A stretch of 64,000 nt of DNA, from the NCBI RefSeq assembly GCF_015453285.1, contig NZ_JADLZT010000006.1, positions 62,001 through 126,000 of the forward strand, in the 5' to 3' direction. The position numbers and the translations under genes were made by a program. Position 1 is the stretch's first letter. Every line of letters starts with the position of its first letter. Positions 7,337-16,084 of the stretch are shown here, piece by piece. Origin of the DNA: Lysobacter niastensis. GTDB taxonomy: Bacteria; Pseudomonadota; Gammaproteobacteria; Xanthomonadales; Xanthomonadaceae. The notes under the pieces were generated by a model that worked only from the letters and a program-made list of their open reading frames with translations, was not told the origin of the DNA and ran no database searches.

Positions 7337-7360
7337 CGCCATCGCCGCGTGGCGATGGCG
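7337..7360. repeat. perfect 10-bp inverted repeat hairpin
   Basis: CGCCATCGCC (7337-7346), loop GCGT (7347-7350) and GGCGATGGCG (7351-7360) form a perfect stem between the PEBP-like gene and the DUF1993 gene. No T-run follows on either strand, so it is not a standard terminator; it may be a degenerate repetitive element or an mRNA end stabiliser. Confidence 0.6.
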
Positions 7361-7432
7361 TGCCGGCCGTCATGAAGGCACGGGTGCGCCGGCGGTACCA
7401 TGCGCGGAACTTCCCCGTGCAAACGAACCGAC

Positions 7433-7942
7433 ATGACGATCTCCATGTACACCGCCTGCGTCCCCGTACTGCGGCAGATGCTGGGCAGCCTCGACAGCCT
7501 GCTCGGCAAGGCCGAGGCGCACATCGCCGCACGCAATATCGATCCCGCGGCGCTGCTGCAGTCGCGGCTGTTCCCGGACATGTTCCCCTTCATCCGCCAG
7601 GTGCAGATCGCCTGCGACTTCGCCAAGAGCGTGCCCGCGCGACTGGCCGGCGTGGACGTGCCGGCGTTCGAGGACAACGAGCAGACCATCGCCCAGTTGC
7701 ACGAGCGCATCGCGCGCACGCTGGCGTTCATCGACAGCCTGGATGCCGCGAAGTTCGAGGGCAGCGAGCAACGCGAGATCGTCCTGCGTCCCGGCACGCC
7801 GAAGGAGAAGAAGCTCAATGGCCAGGCCTACCTGCTAGCGTACGGTCTGCCGCAGTTCTTCTTCCATGTGAGCACCGCGTACGCGCTGCTGCGCCACAAC
7901 GGCGTCGAAGTCGGCAAGAAGGACTACATGGGGGCCTACTGA
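7433..7942 (+). CDS. DUF1993 family protein
   Basis: A 169-aa cytoplasmic helical protein matching DUF1993 along its length: an N-terminal Y-x-x-x-V-P-V-L-R-Q-M-L, F-P-D-M-F-P-F-I-R-Q-V-Q-I-A-C-D-F-A-K in the middle, and F-F-F-H-V-S-T-A-Y-A-L-L-R-H-N-G-V-E-V-G-K-K-D-Y near the end. The family resembles DinB-like helical bundles; its biochemical role is unknown. The ATG at 7433 fits the family start, rather than an upstream ATG at 7400. Its stop TGA shares its final A with the ATG of the next gene, so the two are translated together. Confidence 0.88.
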   Translation: MTISMYTACVPVLRQMLGSLDSLLGKAEAHIAARNIDPAALLQSRLFPDMFPFIRQVQIACDFAKSVPARLAGVDVPAFEDNEQTIAQLHERIARTLAFIDSLDAAKFEGSEQREIVLRPGTPKEKKLNGQAYLLAYGLPQFFFHVSTAYALLRHNGVEVGKKDYMGAY

Positions 7943-8610
7943 TGCTCCCCGCACAGGGTGATGCGACAGCGAGGCGGATGGGCACGGCGGCACTGGCCGG
8001 CGTGCTCGTGTTCACCGTCGTGTGCACGGCGGTGCAGTTCCTTCGCGCCGACCTGGACTGGCTGCGCACGCCGCTGAGCTTCTACCTGGTCGACGCCTAC
8101 GGCCGCTGGGTCCAGGCCGCCTACGTGCTGCTGAGCATGTCGCTGGGCCTGATCGGCATCGGCTACCACCGTGCAATGGCGCCTGGCGCGCGCAGCGGCG
8201 TGGCGCGCGCCTTGTTCGTGCTGGCCGGCATCGCGCTGACCATCACCGCCGTGGCCGAGACCAATCGCAACCTGGCCTCGATCGATTTCGAAGGCTACGT
8301 GCATGCGATTGCCGCGCCGCTGGCGTTCCTGTTCGTCAGCACGGGGATGCTGCTGCTGTCCTGGAGGCTCCGCGCAGACGGGCGCTGGCGGACCCGCTTC
8401 GGGCCGGCCTTCGTTCTGGCGGCAGTCAGTTTCGCGGCGCTGTGGGGGCATGCCCTGTGGCGCTCGGCGCCACGCGGGGCCACCCAGAAGGCCGTGATCC
8501 TGCTGATCCTGGCCTGGATGGGGCTGATGGCCCTGTGGCTGAGGCGTGCCGAGTCGCCGGCCCCCGACCGTCTGGCCACGCCTGCCGGGATGGCGGCCGG
8601 GGACGGTTAA
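7942..8610 (+). CDS. DUF998 family integral membrane protein
   Basis: A 222-aa membrane protein with about six hydrophobic segments, starting around residues 15-33 (A-L-A-G-V-L-V-F-T-V-V-C-T-A-V) and ending around 185-200. The short extramembrane loop W-L-R-T-P-L-S-F-Y-L-V-D-A-Y-G and the conserved spacing of Tyr, Gly and His fit DUF998. Function is unknown. It overlaps the DUF1993 gene by one base (ATGA) and ends nine bases before TrhO, so 7433-9372 probably forms one transcription unit. Confidence 0.8.
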   Translation: MLPAQGDATARRMGTAALAGVLVFTVVCTAVQFLRADLDWLRTPLSFYLVDAYGRWVQAAYVLLSMSLGLIGIGYHRAMAPGARSGVARALFVLAGIALTITAVAETNRNLASIDFEGYVHAIAAPLAFLFVSTGMLLLSWRLRADGRWRTRFGPAFVLAAVSFAALWGHALWRSAPRGATQKAVILLILAWMGLMALWLRRAESPAPDRLATPAGMAAGDG

Positions 8611-8619
8611 AATATCGCC

Positions 8620-9372
8620 ATGATCCTCAATGCCGCCGCCTACCATTTCGCCACCATCGACGACCCGCGGACGCTGGCCGCGCAACTGCGCGAGCGCGCC
8701 GAAATCGCGGAACTGCGCGGAACGGTGCTGGTGGCGGAGGAGGGCGTGAACCTATTCCTGGCGGGTGCCGGTCAGGCACTGCACGGCTTCCTCGACGCAC
8801 TGCGCGAAGATCCGCGTTTCGCTGGCCTGACAGTCAAGTTCAGCCACAGCGCGACCCAGCCGTTCGGACGGCTGAAGGTCAAGGTCAAGAAGGAAATCAT
8901 CAGCTTCCGCCGCGACCAGTCTTCGCCATTGCAGGGCCGTGCGCCGGCGGTGATGCCTGCCGAACTGGCGCGCTGGCTGGAGCAGGGGCGCGACGATGCC
9001 GGCAAGCGCGTGGTATTGCTCGATACGCGCAATCGCGAGGAGGTGGGCTACGGCACCTTCACCAACGCGCTGACGCTTCCGATCGACAACTTCACCGATT
9101 TGCCGGACGCGCTGGCGCCGCACCGCGAATCGCTGCGTGACGCCACGGTGGTCAGCTTCTGCACCGGCGGAATCCGCTGCGAGAAGGCCGCGCTGTGGAT
9201 GCGTGCCGACGGCATGGACAACGTGCTGCAGCTCGACGGCGGCATCCTCGGTTACTTCGAACAGGTGGGCGGTTACGGTTACGACGGCCGCTGCTTCGTC
9301 TTCGACGAGCGCGTCGCACTGGATCCTGCCCTGACGCCGATGGTGGACGTTCCGCAAGACGCCGCAGCGTGA
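8620..9372 (+). CDS. trhO: tRNA uridine 34 hydroxylase, rhodanese-like
   Basis: A 250-aa TrhO/YceA-type protein. The N-terminal part has the UPF0176 domain (G-T-V-L-V-A-E-E-G-V-N-L-F-L-A-G) and a K-V-K-V-K-K-E-I-I-S-F-R linker. The C-terminal rhodanese domain has V-V-L-L-D-T-R-N-R-E-E and the catalytic loop F-C-T-G-G-I-R-C-E-K with Cys181 and Cys187. In E. coli the protein makes 5-hydroxyuridine at the tRNA wobble position in an oxygen-dependent way. The protein is shorter than E. coli TrhO (about 350 aa) but spans both domains. Nine bases separate it from the DUF998 gene. Confidence 0.9.
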   Translation: MILNAAAYHFATIDDPRTLAAQLRERAEIAELRGTVLVAEEGVNLFLAGAGQALHGFLDALREDPRFAGLTVKFSHSATQPFGRLKVKVKKEIISFRRDQSSPLQGRAPAVMPAELARWLEQGRDDAGKRVVLLDTRNREEVGYGTFTNALTLPIDNFTDLPDALAPHRESLRDATVVSFCTGGIRCEKAALWMRADGMDNVLQLDGGILGYFEQVGGYGYDGRCFVFDERVALDPALTPMVDVPQDAAA

Positions 9373-9494
9373 ACCCGGCACAACGAGCGGTGTGACCTGC
9401 CGCCCGCGTTTTCACGCTTCGCGCATTGCGCGTGCGGGCGAAGTCGTGTTTCCTTGCGAATCGATCCGGACCCTCGTCCGGAATGGAAGGCGTC

Positions 9495-10124
9495 ATGCGC
9501 GGATTTCGAGTCATCCCCCTGGCCACGAGTGGTCTCGTGATCGTCGCTGCGCTCGCCGGACTGACCGCCTGCGAGGCCAGGAAACCCGCCGAGACTCCCG
9601 CCGTTGCGGCACCGGAAGCGACGATCGCGCCGCCGCCGCCCGCCAATCCTGAGCCGGACGCCAGCGCCGCGCCGGTCGAACGTGCCGCGCCGCCGATGCT
9701 GAAGCCAGTCGCACTGGGCACGTTCGAGCCCGGCAATCCGGTTGCCGAAGCCATCACCGGCAGGCTGCAGATCGAGGACACGATGCTGAAGGGGGCCAAT
9801 GGCGCCAGCTTCACCACCGAGCGCGTGGCCATCCTCAAGGGTGGCGACGAATACACCGCGGGCGAAACCTACGCCGAGGCGATGATGATCGAGCCGTCCG
9901 AGACGGTGGAACTGCGCCGCGTGCTGGAAGAAACCCCGCCCAGCAAGACGCCGGGCAACGCCATCTGCGCGAACACCAAGGCCGGTTACATCGCGATGGC
10001 GAAGGTGATGGAAGACAACACCGAGATCGTCAAGCTGATCGGCCTGCAGGGCAGCGACATCCCCGCGCCGGGTGCTTCGGGTACCGCGTTGTGCGCGAGC
10101 ACGAACTACATCGGGAAGAAGTGA
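9495..10124 (+). CDS. lipoprotein of unknown function
   Basis: A 209-aa exported lipoprotein. The start M-R-G-F-R-V has a hydrophobic core and a lipobox A-G-L-T-A-C at about residues 18-23. A Pro/Ala-rich spacer (about 28-65) precedes a compact domain from about residue 70 with I-E-D-T-M-L-K-G-A-N-G-A-S-F-T-T-E-R-V-A and two Cys residues (N-A-I-C-A-N-T-K and T-A-L-C-A-S-T) likely to form a disulphide. No family recognised. ATGs at 9426 and 9483 lie upstream in frame; 9495 gives the normal lipoprotein signal. Confidence 0.75.
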   Translation: MRGFRVIPLATSGLVIVAALAGLTACEARKPAETPAVAAPEATIAPPPPANPEPDASAAPVERAAPPMLKPVALGTFEPGNPVAEAITGRLQIEDTMLKGANGASFTTERVAILKGGDEYTAGETYAEAMMIEPSETVELRRVLEETPPSKTPGNAICANTKAGYIAMAKVMEDNTEIVKLIGLQGSDIPAPGASGTALCASTNYIGKK

Positions 10125-10189
10125 TGTCGGAATCGCTGCTCGATGGCGCGCTGTCGGCGCGCTATCCGCGCGCATCAGGGCGGATTCCC

Positions 10190-11434
10190 TCAGCGATGTG
10201 ACCTGATCCACTCCACCGCGCCAAGCCCGGCCTTGCGGCCGCTGGCGTAACAGGCGGTCAGCAGATAGCCGCCGGTGGGTGCTTCCCAGTCGAGCATTTC
10301 GCCCGCGCAGAACACGCCCGGCAACGAACGCAGCATCAAGTCCTGATCCATCGCTTCCAGCCGCACGCCACCGGCGCTGCTGATCGCCTCGGCGATCGGC
10401 CGCGCACGCAGCAAGCGCAGCGGCAGACGCTTGATCGTGTCCACGATCGCATCCACGTCGCCGCGCCGCGATGCGTCCAGCACTTCATGCACCAGGGCGA
10501 CCTTGACCGGGTTGAGCCCGGTCTGGCGGCGCAGGTGTTCGCCGAGGCTGCGGCCGGCGCGAGGCTTGGCGAGGTCGCGGCGCAGACGTTCGGCGTCGCG
10601 GCCGGGCGCCAGGTCGAGATGCAGCCAGGCTTCGCCATTTCGCGCAATCGAGTCGCGCAGCATGGCCGACAGCGCGTAGACCAGGCTGCCTTCGATGCCG
10701 GTGGTGGTGACCACGCACTCGCCCTGCAGCGAATGTTCCTGTCCTGAGTCGTCGGTCCAGATCGCAACGACCGGCTTCAGCGGTGCGCCGGCATGGCGGC
10801 TGGCGACATGATCGCTCCAGCCGATGTCGAAACCGCAGTTTGACGGCTGCAATTCGGCCACGTCGACACCTCGCTCGCGCAGCAGCGACTGCCAGGCACC
10901 GTCCGAGCCGAGCTGCGGCCAGCTTCCGCCGCCTAGAGCGAGCAACGTAGCTTGGGGCCTGACGGCGACTTCGCCCTCGGGCGTGGCGAATCGCAACGCG
11001 CCGGTCTCATCCCAGCCCAGCCAGCGGTGCTGCACGTGGAAGCGCACACCGGACTCGCGCAGGCGCCGTACCCAGCCGCGCAACAGCGGCGCGGCCTTGC
11101 GATCCATCGGGAACACGCGGCCGGACGTGCCGATGTAGGTGTCCACGCCGAAACCGCGCGCCCAATCGCGCAGCGCATCGGCGTCGAAATCGTCGAGCCA
11201 TGCGCCGACTTCGCCGCTGCGCGCGCCGTAGCGCTGGTCGAAGCCGGGACGCGGCTCGCCGTGCGTCAGGTTGAGCCCGCCCTTGCCGGCGATCAGGAAC
11301 TTGCGCCCGACCGAACCCTTGCCTTCGAACAGATCCACTTCGATCCCGGCTGCGCGCGCGACCTCGGCGGCCATCAGGCCGGCGGGACCGCCGCCGACGA
11401 TGGCGAGTCCGGGAAGGGCGGTGGGCGAGGGCAT
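10190..11434 (-). CDS. HI0933/BaiN-like NAD(P)/FAD-dependent oxidoreductase (TIGR03862 type)
   Basis: A flavoprotein of 414 aa from the ATG at 11434 (an in-frame ATG at 11464 adds 10 residues). FAD binding begins with L-A-I-V-G-G-G-P-A-G-L-M-A-A-E-V-A-R-A-A-G, followed by V-D-L-F-E-G-K-G-S-V-G-R-K-F-L-I-A-G-K-G-G-L-N-L-T, the family signature. A second conserved motif near the end, G-V-F-C-A-G-E-M-L-D-W-E-A-P-T-G-G-Y-L-L, closes the FAD site. Substrates of this clan are mostly unknown. It is a distant paralog of the gene at 16957. It is divergent from the serine hydrolase, which starts at 11546. Confidence 0.88.
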   Translation of the reverse strand: MPSPTALPGLAIVGGGPAGLMAAEVARAAGIEVDLFEGKGSVGRKFLIAGKGGLNLTHGEPRPGFDQRYGARSGEVGAWLDDFDADALRDWARGFGVDTYIGTSGRVFPMDRKAAPLLRGWVRRLRESGVRFHVQHRWLGWDETGALRFATPEGEVAVRPQATLLALGGGSWPQLGSDGAWQSLLRERGVDVAELQPSNCGFDIGWSDHVASRHAGAPLKPVVAIWTDDSGQEHSLQGECVVTTTGIEGSLVYALSAMLRDSIARNGEAWLHLDLAPGRDAERLRRDLAKPRAGRSLGEHLRRQTGLNPVKVALVHEVLDASRRGDVDAIVDTIKRLPLRLLRARPIAEAISSAGGVRLEAMDQDLMLRSLPGVFCAGEMLDWEAPTGGYLLTACYASGRKAGLGAVEWIRSHR

Positions 11435-11545
11435 GCGTGGGGAACCGGGGACACGGTCCGACATTATGCCGGGCCGCGCGTCCGCACCTGCGGCGGCGGC
11501 TGGCCTTCGGTTATCTTCGGCGGGACGTTTCCGGGGAAGTCGTAG

Positions 11546-13207
11546 ATGCGAAATGCAGGTTGGGCGCGCAGCGCCCTGTTGGGGGCCACGCTGTCAGGGG
11601 CCACGCTGGCCTGGGGTGGCATCGCGACCGCGGCGGCGCCCGCGCCGTCCGCTGCCGAGGCGGAACTGCCGGCGCAGTTGCAGGATTTCGATGCCTACGT
11701 CGAAGGCGTGCGCAAGCAGTTCGACGTGCCCGGCATCGCCGTGGCGATCGTCAAGGATGGGCGCGTGGTGCTGGAGCGCGGCTTTGGCGTACGTCAGCTG
11801 CCGCAGGATGCACGCGGCAAGCCGGCTCCTGTCGATGCGCACACGCTGTTCGCGATCGCATCCAATACCAAGGCATTCACCGCGGCCTCGCTGTCGATCC
11901 TCGCCGACGAAGGCAAGCTCAGTCTCGACGACCGCGTCATCGACCATCTGCCCTGGTTCCAGATGTCCGATGCCTATGTCACCCGCGAGATGCGAGTGCG
12001 CGACCTGCTCGCGCACCGTAGCGGGCTCGGCCTGGGCGCGGGCGACCTGCTGTACTGGCCGGGTACCGACTACAGCACGCAGGACGTGGCGCGGCGGCTG
12101 AAGGATGTTCCCCTCAGCGGCGGATTCCGCAGCCAGTACGCCTACGACAACATCCTCTACGGTGTCGCCCAGCTGGTGATCGAACAGGCCAGCGGCCAGT
12201 CCTACGAAACGTTCCTGCGCACGCGGATCCTTCGTCCGCTCGGCATGGACGAGACGCGCTTCAACAGCGATGCGCTGAAGCCCGGCGACAACGTCGCCAC
12301 CGGCTATGCCAAGGCCGACTTCAAGGACCTGCAGGCGGCGCCGCGCATGACCTGGTCCAACGTGTCGGGTGCCGGCGGCCTGTATTCCAGCGTGCACGAC
12401 ATGACCCGCTGGATGCGCATGCAGCTCGACGGCGGCGTCTATCGCGATGCGCAGGGCCGCGAACAACGCCTTTTCAGCGAGAAACGGCAGCAGGAGATGT
12501 GGTCGGTATTGACGCCGATGCCGATCGCCAAGCCTTCCGTGCCTGAACTGGAGCCGGTGCGCCCCAATTTCCTGGGCTACGGTGAAGGCTGGCAGTTGTC
12601 GGACTACCGCGGCCAGAAGCTGGCCTGGCACACCGGCGGATGGCCGGGCATGGTGTCGCGGCTGACGCTGGTGCCGTCGAAGAAGCTCGGCGTCATCGTG
12701 CTGACCAGCGCCGAGCTGTCAGGTGCGTTCAACGCCGTGACGATGCGCGTGCTCGACGCATACCTGGATGCGCCGAAGACCGACTGGGCCGCCGCCTACG
12801 GCGCCGCGCTGGCCAAGTCGCAGGAGAAGGCCGGCGAGGACTGGAACAAACACCAGCAGGCGCGTGCGAAGGATTCACATCCGTCCCTGCCGCTGGCCGG
12901 GTACGCCGGCACCTATCGAGACCCGTGGTACGGCGATGTCGTCATCGAGCCGCGCGGAAACAAGCTGGTCATGCGCTTCAGCCGCACGAAGCAGTTGGTA
13001 GGCGAGCTGTCGCACTGGCAGCACGACACCTTCATCGTCCGCTGGAACGAGCGCTGGCTCAACGCCGATGCGTTCGTGACCTTCTCGCTGGACGCCGACG
13101 GTGCGGTCCGCGAGGCGCGCATGGAAGCGATCTCGCCGCTGACCGATTTCAGCTTCGATTTCCAGGACCTGCGGCTGACGCCGGTAAAGGCGGAAGGCCA
13201 AGGCTGA
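11546..13207 (+). CDS. beta-lactamase-fold serine hydrolase with DUF3471-like C-terminal domain
   Basis: A 553-aa exported class-C-type serine hydrolase. A signal peptide covers about residues 1-30. The S-x-x-K nucleophile is S-N-T-K (Ser106, Lys109), the Y-x-N is Y-D-N (Tyr200-Asn202) and the third motif is H-T-G-G (362-365). All three are intact. After residue about 430 a separate domain follows, matching the DUF3471 region found on many such hydrolases (Y-A-G-T-Y-R-D-P-W-Y-G-D-V-V-I-E). Such proteins are esterases or peptidases; a true beta-lactamase role is less likely given the long C-terminal part. It stands alone and converges with chrA. Confidence 0.92.
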   Translation: MRNAGWARSALLGATLSGATLAWGGIATAAAPAPSAAEAELPAQLQDFDAYVEGVRKQFDVPGIAVAIVKDGRVVLERGFGVRQLPQDARGKPAPVDAHTLFAIASNTKAFTAASLSILADEGKLSLDDRVIDHLPWFQMSDAYVTREMRVRDLLAHRSGLGLGAGDLLYWPGTDYSTQDVARRLKDVPLSGGFRSQYAYDNILYGVAQLVIEQASGQSYETFLRTRILRPLGMDETRFNSDALKPGDNVATGYAKADFKDLQAAPRMTWSNVSGAGGLYSSVHDMTRWMRMQLDGGVYRDAQGREQRLFSEKRQQEMWSVLTPMPIAKPSVPELEPVRPNFLGYGEGWQLSDYRGQKLAWHTGGWPGMVSRLTLVPSKKLGVIVLTSAELSGAFNAVTMRVLDAYLDAPKTDWAAAYGAALAKSQEKAGEDWNKHQQARAKDSHPSLPLAGYAGTYRDPWYGDVVIEPRGNKLVMRFSRTKQLVGELSHWQHDTFIVRWNERWLNADAFVTFSLDADGAVREARMEAISPLTDFSFDFQDLRLTPVKAEGQG

Positions 13208-13223
13208 GCGCGCAGCAGCCGGA

Positions 13224-14438
13224 TCATCGCGCCAGCAGGTGCATGGCGGCCGCAGTGGCCACGCACCAGGCGACGGTCCACAGCGCGCCTTGTCGAAGAC
13301 GCGCCAGTAGCGCGATCCCCACGATAGCGATGGCGACATCGCTCCAGTGTTGCACGCCCTGCAGCAGCACCGGGTCATACAAAGCCGCCGCGAGCAGGCC
13401 GACGACCGACGCATTGATGCCGGCGAGCATCGGTGCTGCGCGTTTCGAGGCGATCAGGCGCTGCCAGGCCGGCAGCGCGGCCACCAGCAGCAGGAAGCCC
13501 GGCAGGAACAGCGCGGCGACGGCGAGCAGCGCGGCCGCCAACCGCGGGATGTCCAACGGAACCTCGGCGCCAAGGTAGGCAGCGATCGAGAACATCGGCC
13601 CCGGCACCGCCTGCGCCGCGCCATAGCCGGCGAGGAACGTGTCCGTACCGATCCAGCCAGTATCGACCAGCGACTCCTGCAACAGCGGCAGCACCACGTG
13701 TCCTCCACCGAACACCAGCGCGCCGGCACGGTAGAACGCCGCCGCCATCGCCGGTGCGGTCGGCTCGCGTGACGGCCACAATATCGCCAGCGCCAGCGCG
13801 GCCGTGAATACAGCCAATGCCGCCAGCGCCGCACGCTTGCCGTGGCGAACGATGAAGCCCTGCGACGCTGGTGCGTAGGATGCAGGCGCGATGGCATCCC
13901 GGCACAGCCAGGTGCCCAGTACCGCGCCCACTGCGATGGCGAGCAGCTGCGACCAGGCGGTTCCCGCGGCCAGCACCAGCACGCAGGCTGCCGTCGCGAG
14001 CAGCGCGCGCCTGACGCCCGTGATCATCTGCCGTGCCATTCCCCAGAGACCCCACGCGACGACGCACACCGCGACCAGCTTCAGCCCGTGCAGCAGCGCC
14101 ACGCCCACACCCTGCTGCAGCCGCTGCGCAAACCCCGCGAAAGCCAGCATCAACAGGAACGATGGCAGCGTGAAGCCGGCGAAGGCTGCAAGTGCGCCGC
14201 GCCACCCCGCGCGCGCCAGACCGATGGCAAAGCCCATCTGGCTGCTGGCCGGGCCGGGCAGGGACTGGCAGACCGCGAGCAACTGCGCGTAATGCGCGTC
14301 GTCGAGCCAGCCGCGGCGCACGACGAACTCCTCGCGGAAGTACCCCAGGTGCGCAATCGGCCCACCGAACGAGGTCAGTCCCAGGCGCAGGAAGGCCAGG
14401 AATACCTCGCGAACGGTATGAGAGCGTGGAGGAAGCAT
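13224..14438 (-). CDS. chrA: chromate transporter ChrA
   Basis: A 404-aa long-chain CHR-family transporter with two homologous halves, each of about five to six membrane segments. The first half has R-L-G-L-T-S-F-G-G-P-I-A-H-L-G-Y-F and the L-P-G-P-A-S-S-Q signature, and the second has V-F-G-G-G-H-V-V-L-P-L-L-Q and V-P-G-P-M-F-S. Family members export chromate, often together with sulfate antiport. No chrB regulator is adjacent, so expression may be constitutive. It ends 16 bp from the serine hydrolase stop, in convergent orientation. Confidence 0.92.
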   Translation of the reverse strand: MLPPRSHTVREVFLAFLRLGLTSFGGPIAHLGYFREEFVVRRGWLDDAHYAQLLAVCQSLPGPASSQMGFAIGLARAGWRGALAAFAGFTLPSFLLMLAFAGFAQRLQQGVGVALLHGLKLVAVCVVAWGLWGMARQMITGVRRALLATAACVLVLAAGTAWSQLLAIAVGAVLGTWLCRDAIAPASYAPASQGFIVRHGKRAALAALAVFTAALALAILWPSREPTAPAMAAAFYRAGALVFGGGHVVLPLLQESLVDTGWIGTDTFLAGYGAAQAVPGPMFSIAAYLGAEVPLDIPRLAAALLAVAALFLPGFLLLVAALPAWQRLIASKRAAPMLAGINASVVGLLAAALYDPVLLQGVQHWSDVAIAIVGIALLARLRQGALWTVAWCVATAAAMHLLAR

Positions 14439-14546
14439 GCGTCAGTCGGGAAACGGCGACGCGGCCGATTATCACGCACGGACGTTGCGGCACTTGTGCA
14501 AGAAGCCCGCGTCCGTAATCTCCGCCCGAGCAGGGAGGGAGACCGA

Positions 14547-14996
14547 ATGAATACACAGTGGTGGCAGGACACGCAGGACATTCCGCGCCTGGTGCGCGCG
14601 ATCTACGAATGCATCTCGGGCCCGGCCGGGGCGCCGCGCGACTGGGAGCGCTTCCGCTACCTGCAGCATCCGCAGGCGCGCAGCCTGCGCACCGTGGTGG
14701 AGGGTGACGGCAGCACGCGCGCGCGGGTGTTCGACGTCGACAGCTACATCGAGGACGTGGCGCCGTTCTTCGCCGCCCACGATTTCCACGAGGTCGAAAT
14801 CGACCAGCGCATCCAGCGCTTCGGCCAGGTCGCCCACGTGTGGAGCCTGTATGAGGCGCGCCCGGCACCGGACTCGCCGGTGCTGCTCAAGCGCGGCGCC
14901 AACAGCATCCAGCTGTGCCACGAGCACGGGCGCTGGTGGGTGTTCAGCACGATCTGGGACAACGAACGCGAAGGCCTGGTGTTCGACCTCTGGTAG
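14547..14996 (+). CDS. NTF2-like/SnoaL-like protein of unknown function
   Basis: A 149-aa protein with no signal peptide. It is rich in Trp and Tyr and has W-E-R-F-R-Y-L-Q-H-P, Y-I-E-D-V-A-P-F-F, then a central E-V-E-I-D-Q-R-I-Q-R-F-G-Q-V-A-H-V-W-S-L-Y-E and a late G-R-W-W-V-F-S-T-I-W-D. This pattern is typical of cone-shaped NTF2-fold proteins such as SnoaL-like domains; no catalytic residue is evident. The ATG at 14547 follows AGGGAGGGAGA (14532-14542). It is a lone gene between divergent chrA and a convergent FKBP gene. Function is unknown. Confidence 0.75.
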   Translation: MNTQWWQDTQDIPRLVRAIYECISGPAGAPRDWERFRYLQHPQARSLRTVVEGDGSTRARVFDVDSYIEDVAPFFAAHDFHEVEIDQRIQRFGQVAHVWSLYEARPAPDSPVLLKRGANSIQLCHEHGRWWVFSTIWDNEREGLVFDLW

Positions 14997-15010
14997 GCCT
15001 GTGCGCGGGA

Positions 15011-15445
15011 TCAGTGCTCGCGCACGTCCAGCAGTTCGACTTCGAACACCAGCGAGCCGTTCGGCGGAATCACGCCGCCGGCGCCGCGGCGGCCATAGCC
15101 GTACTCCGGCGGGATCATCAGCACGCGGTGGCCGCCCACGCGCATGCCGGCGACGCCTTCATCCCAGCCGCGGATCACACGCCCCGCGCCGAGCAGGAAG
15201 GTGAAGGGCTCGTTGCGGTCGCGTGAGCTGTCGAACTTCGCGCCGCGCTTGTCCGGCGCCTTCTCGTCGTAATTCCAGCCGGTGTAGTGGACCACCACGT
15301 CCTGCCCGGCCTTGGCGACGGCGCCATCGCCGACCTTCTCGTCGATGGCCTCGAACTTCGCGATGGTGCCGCCCGGCGGCGGACCCGGGTCGGCGCAGGA
15401 CGTGAGCAGGCCGCAGGCCAGCAGGAGAAGGAGCAGCACGCGCAT
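15011..15445 (-). CDS. FKBP-type peptidyl-prolyl isomerase lipoprotein
   Basis: A 144-aa lipoprotein. The start M-R-V-L-L-L-L-L-L-A-C-G-L-L-T-S-C carries a lipobox with Cys at about residue 17. The FKBP domain follows: V-V-V-H-Y-T-G-W, K-F-D-S-S-R-D-R, P-F-T-F-L-L-G-A-G-R-V-I-R-G-W-D-E-G-V-A-G-M-R-V-G-G and P-P-E-Y-G-Y-G. It should speed cis-trans proline isomerisation in the envelope. An upstream ATG at 15478 is in frame; 15445 gives the clean lipoprotein signal. It converges with the NTF2-like gene. Confidence 0.93.
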   Translation of the reverse strand: MRVLLLLLLACGLLTSCADPGPPPGGTIAKFEAIDEKVGDGAVAKAGQDVVVHYTGWNYDEKAPDKRGAKFDSSRDRNEPFTFLLGAGRVIRGWDEGVAGMRVGGHRVLMIPPEYGYGRRGAGGVIPPNGSLVFEVELLDVREH

Positions 15446-15526
15446 GTCGATGTCGCCGGAAGCAGGAACGGGCGGCAAGGATAACGCGGGGGTCGATCGG
15501 TCTCCTGCGGCTTGCGACCGCTTGGC

Positions 15527-16066
15527 TCAGGCTTCGGGGATGCGCCGTGCGTACTCCGCTTCCAGTCGCGTGTGCGAGCGCCAGAAGCCGTCCGGTTCGC
15601 GGTCTTCCAGACGCGCCGCGAGGATGTCGAGATGTGCGTGCCAGCCACCGGCGACGCTGAGCATCGCATCGCGCGTGCTCAAGCGACTGTGCGTCACCAC
15701 CAGGTGCACGCGCTCGCCCTGCGGGCTGAGCTCGAAGCGCACCTCCGAGTAGTCGCCGCCGTCCTCGCCCCAGGTGTAGGCGAGCAGGCGCGGCGCGTCG
15801 CAGGCCGTGATGCGTCCGTGCATGCGGCTTTCGCCGGCGTACTGCGCGTACTTGGCCGGTGCGGGGTCATCGTTCCCGGTCAGCTCCGAGTTGCGGAATA
15901 CCAGATCGACGCGGCCGCCTTCGCGCAGTTCCATGTCGCCCGCGGCGAGCCAATGCCCGCGCTTTTCCGAATCGGTGAGGTAGTCCCACAGGCGCTCGAT
16001 CGGGCCGGGCATGCTGCGCTCGATGCGCACGGTGGTGGGGGCAATGACCTGGGCGTAGTCGTTCAT
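15527..16066 (-). CDS. SRPBCC/AHSA1 family protein (third gene of ArsR operon)
   Basis: A 179-aa helix-grip protein of the AHSA1/SRPBCC type. It begins with R-I-E-R-S-M-P-G-P-I-E-R-L-W-D-Y-L-T-D-S-E-K-R-G-H-W-L-A, a typical first strand-helix motif, and has a late T-R-L-E-A-E-Y-A-R-R. Such proteins sit beside ArsR-family regulators in many bacteria, and their ligands are unknown. It starts 18 bp after the AHSA1-like gene at 16085 ends, so 15527-16878 reads as one operon. Confidence 0.88.
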   Translation of the reverse strand: MNDYAQVIAPTTVRIERSMPGPIERLWDYLTDSEKRGHWLAAGDMELREGGRVDLVFRNSELTGNDDPAPAKYAQYAGESRMHGRITACDAPRLLAYTWGEDGGDYSEVRFELSPQGERVHLVVTHSRLSTRDAMLSVAGGWHAHLDILAARLEDREPDGFWRSHTRLEAEYARRIPEA

Positions 16067-16084
16067 GGCGTGGTCCTCGTGGGC

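Noticed and set aside
10124-10201. A 25-codon frame whose ATG overlaps the lipoprotein stop
   Set aside because: It runs into the end of the convergent flavoprotein gene and its sequence shows no known feature. It is too short to call without expression data.
11546-13207. True class C beta-lactamase
   Set aside because: The S-x-x-K, Y-x-N and H-T-G-G motifs are shared by many esterases and peptidases. The extra C-terminal domain and length of 553 aa argue against a resistance enzyme.
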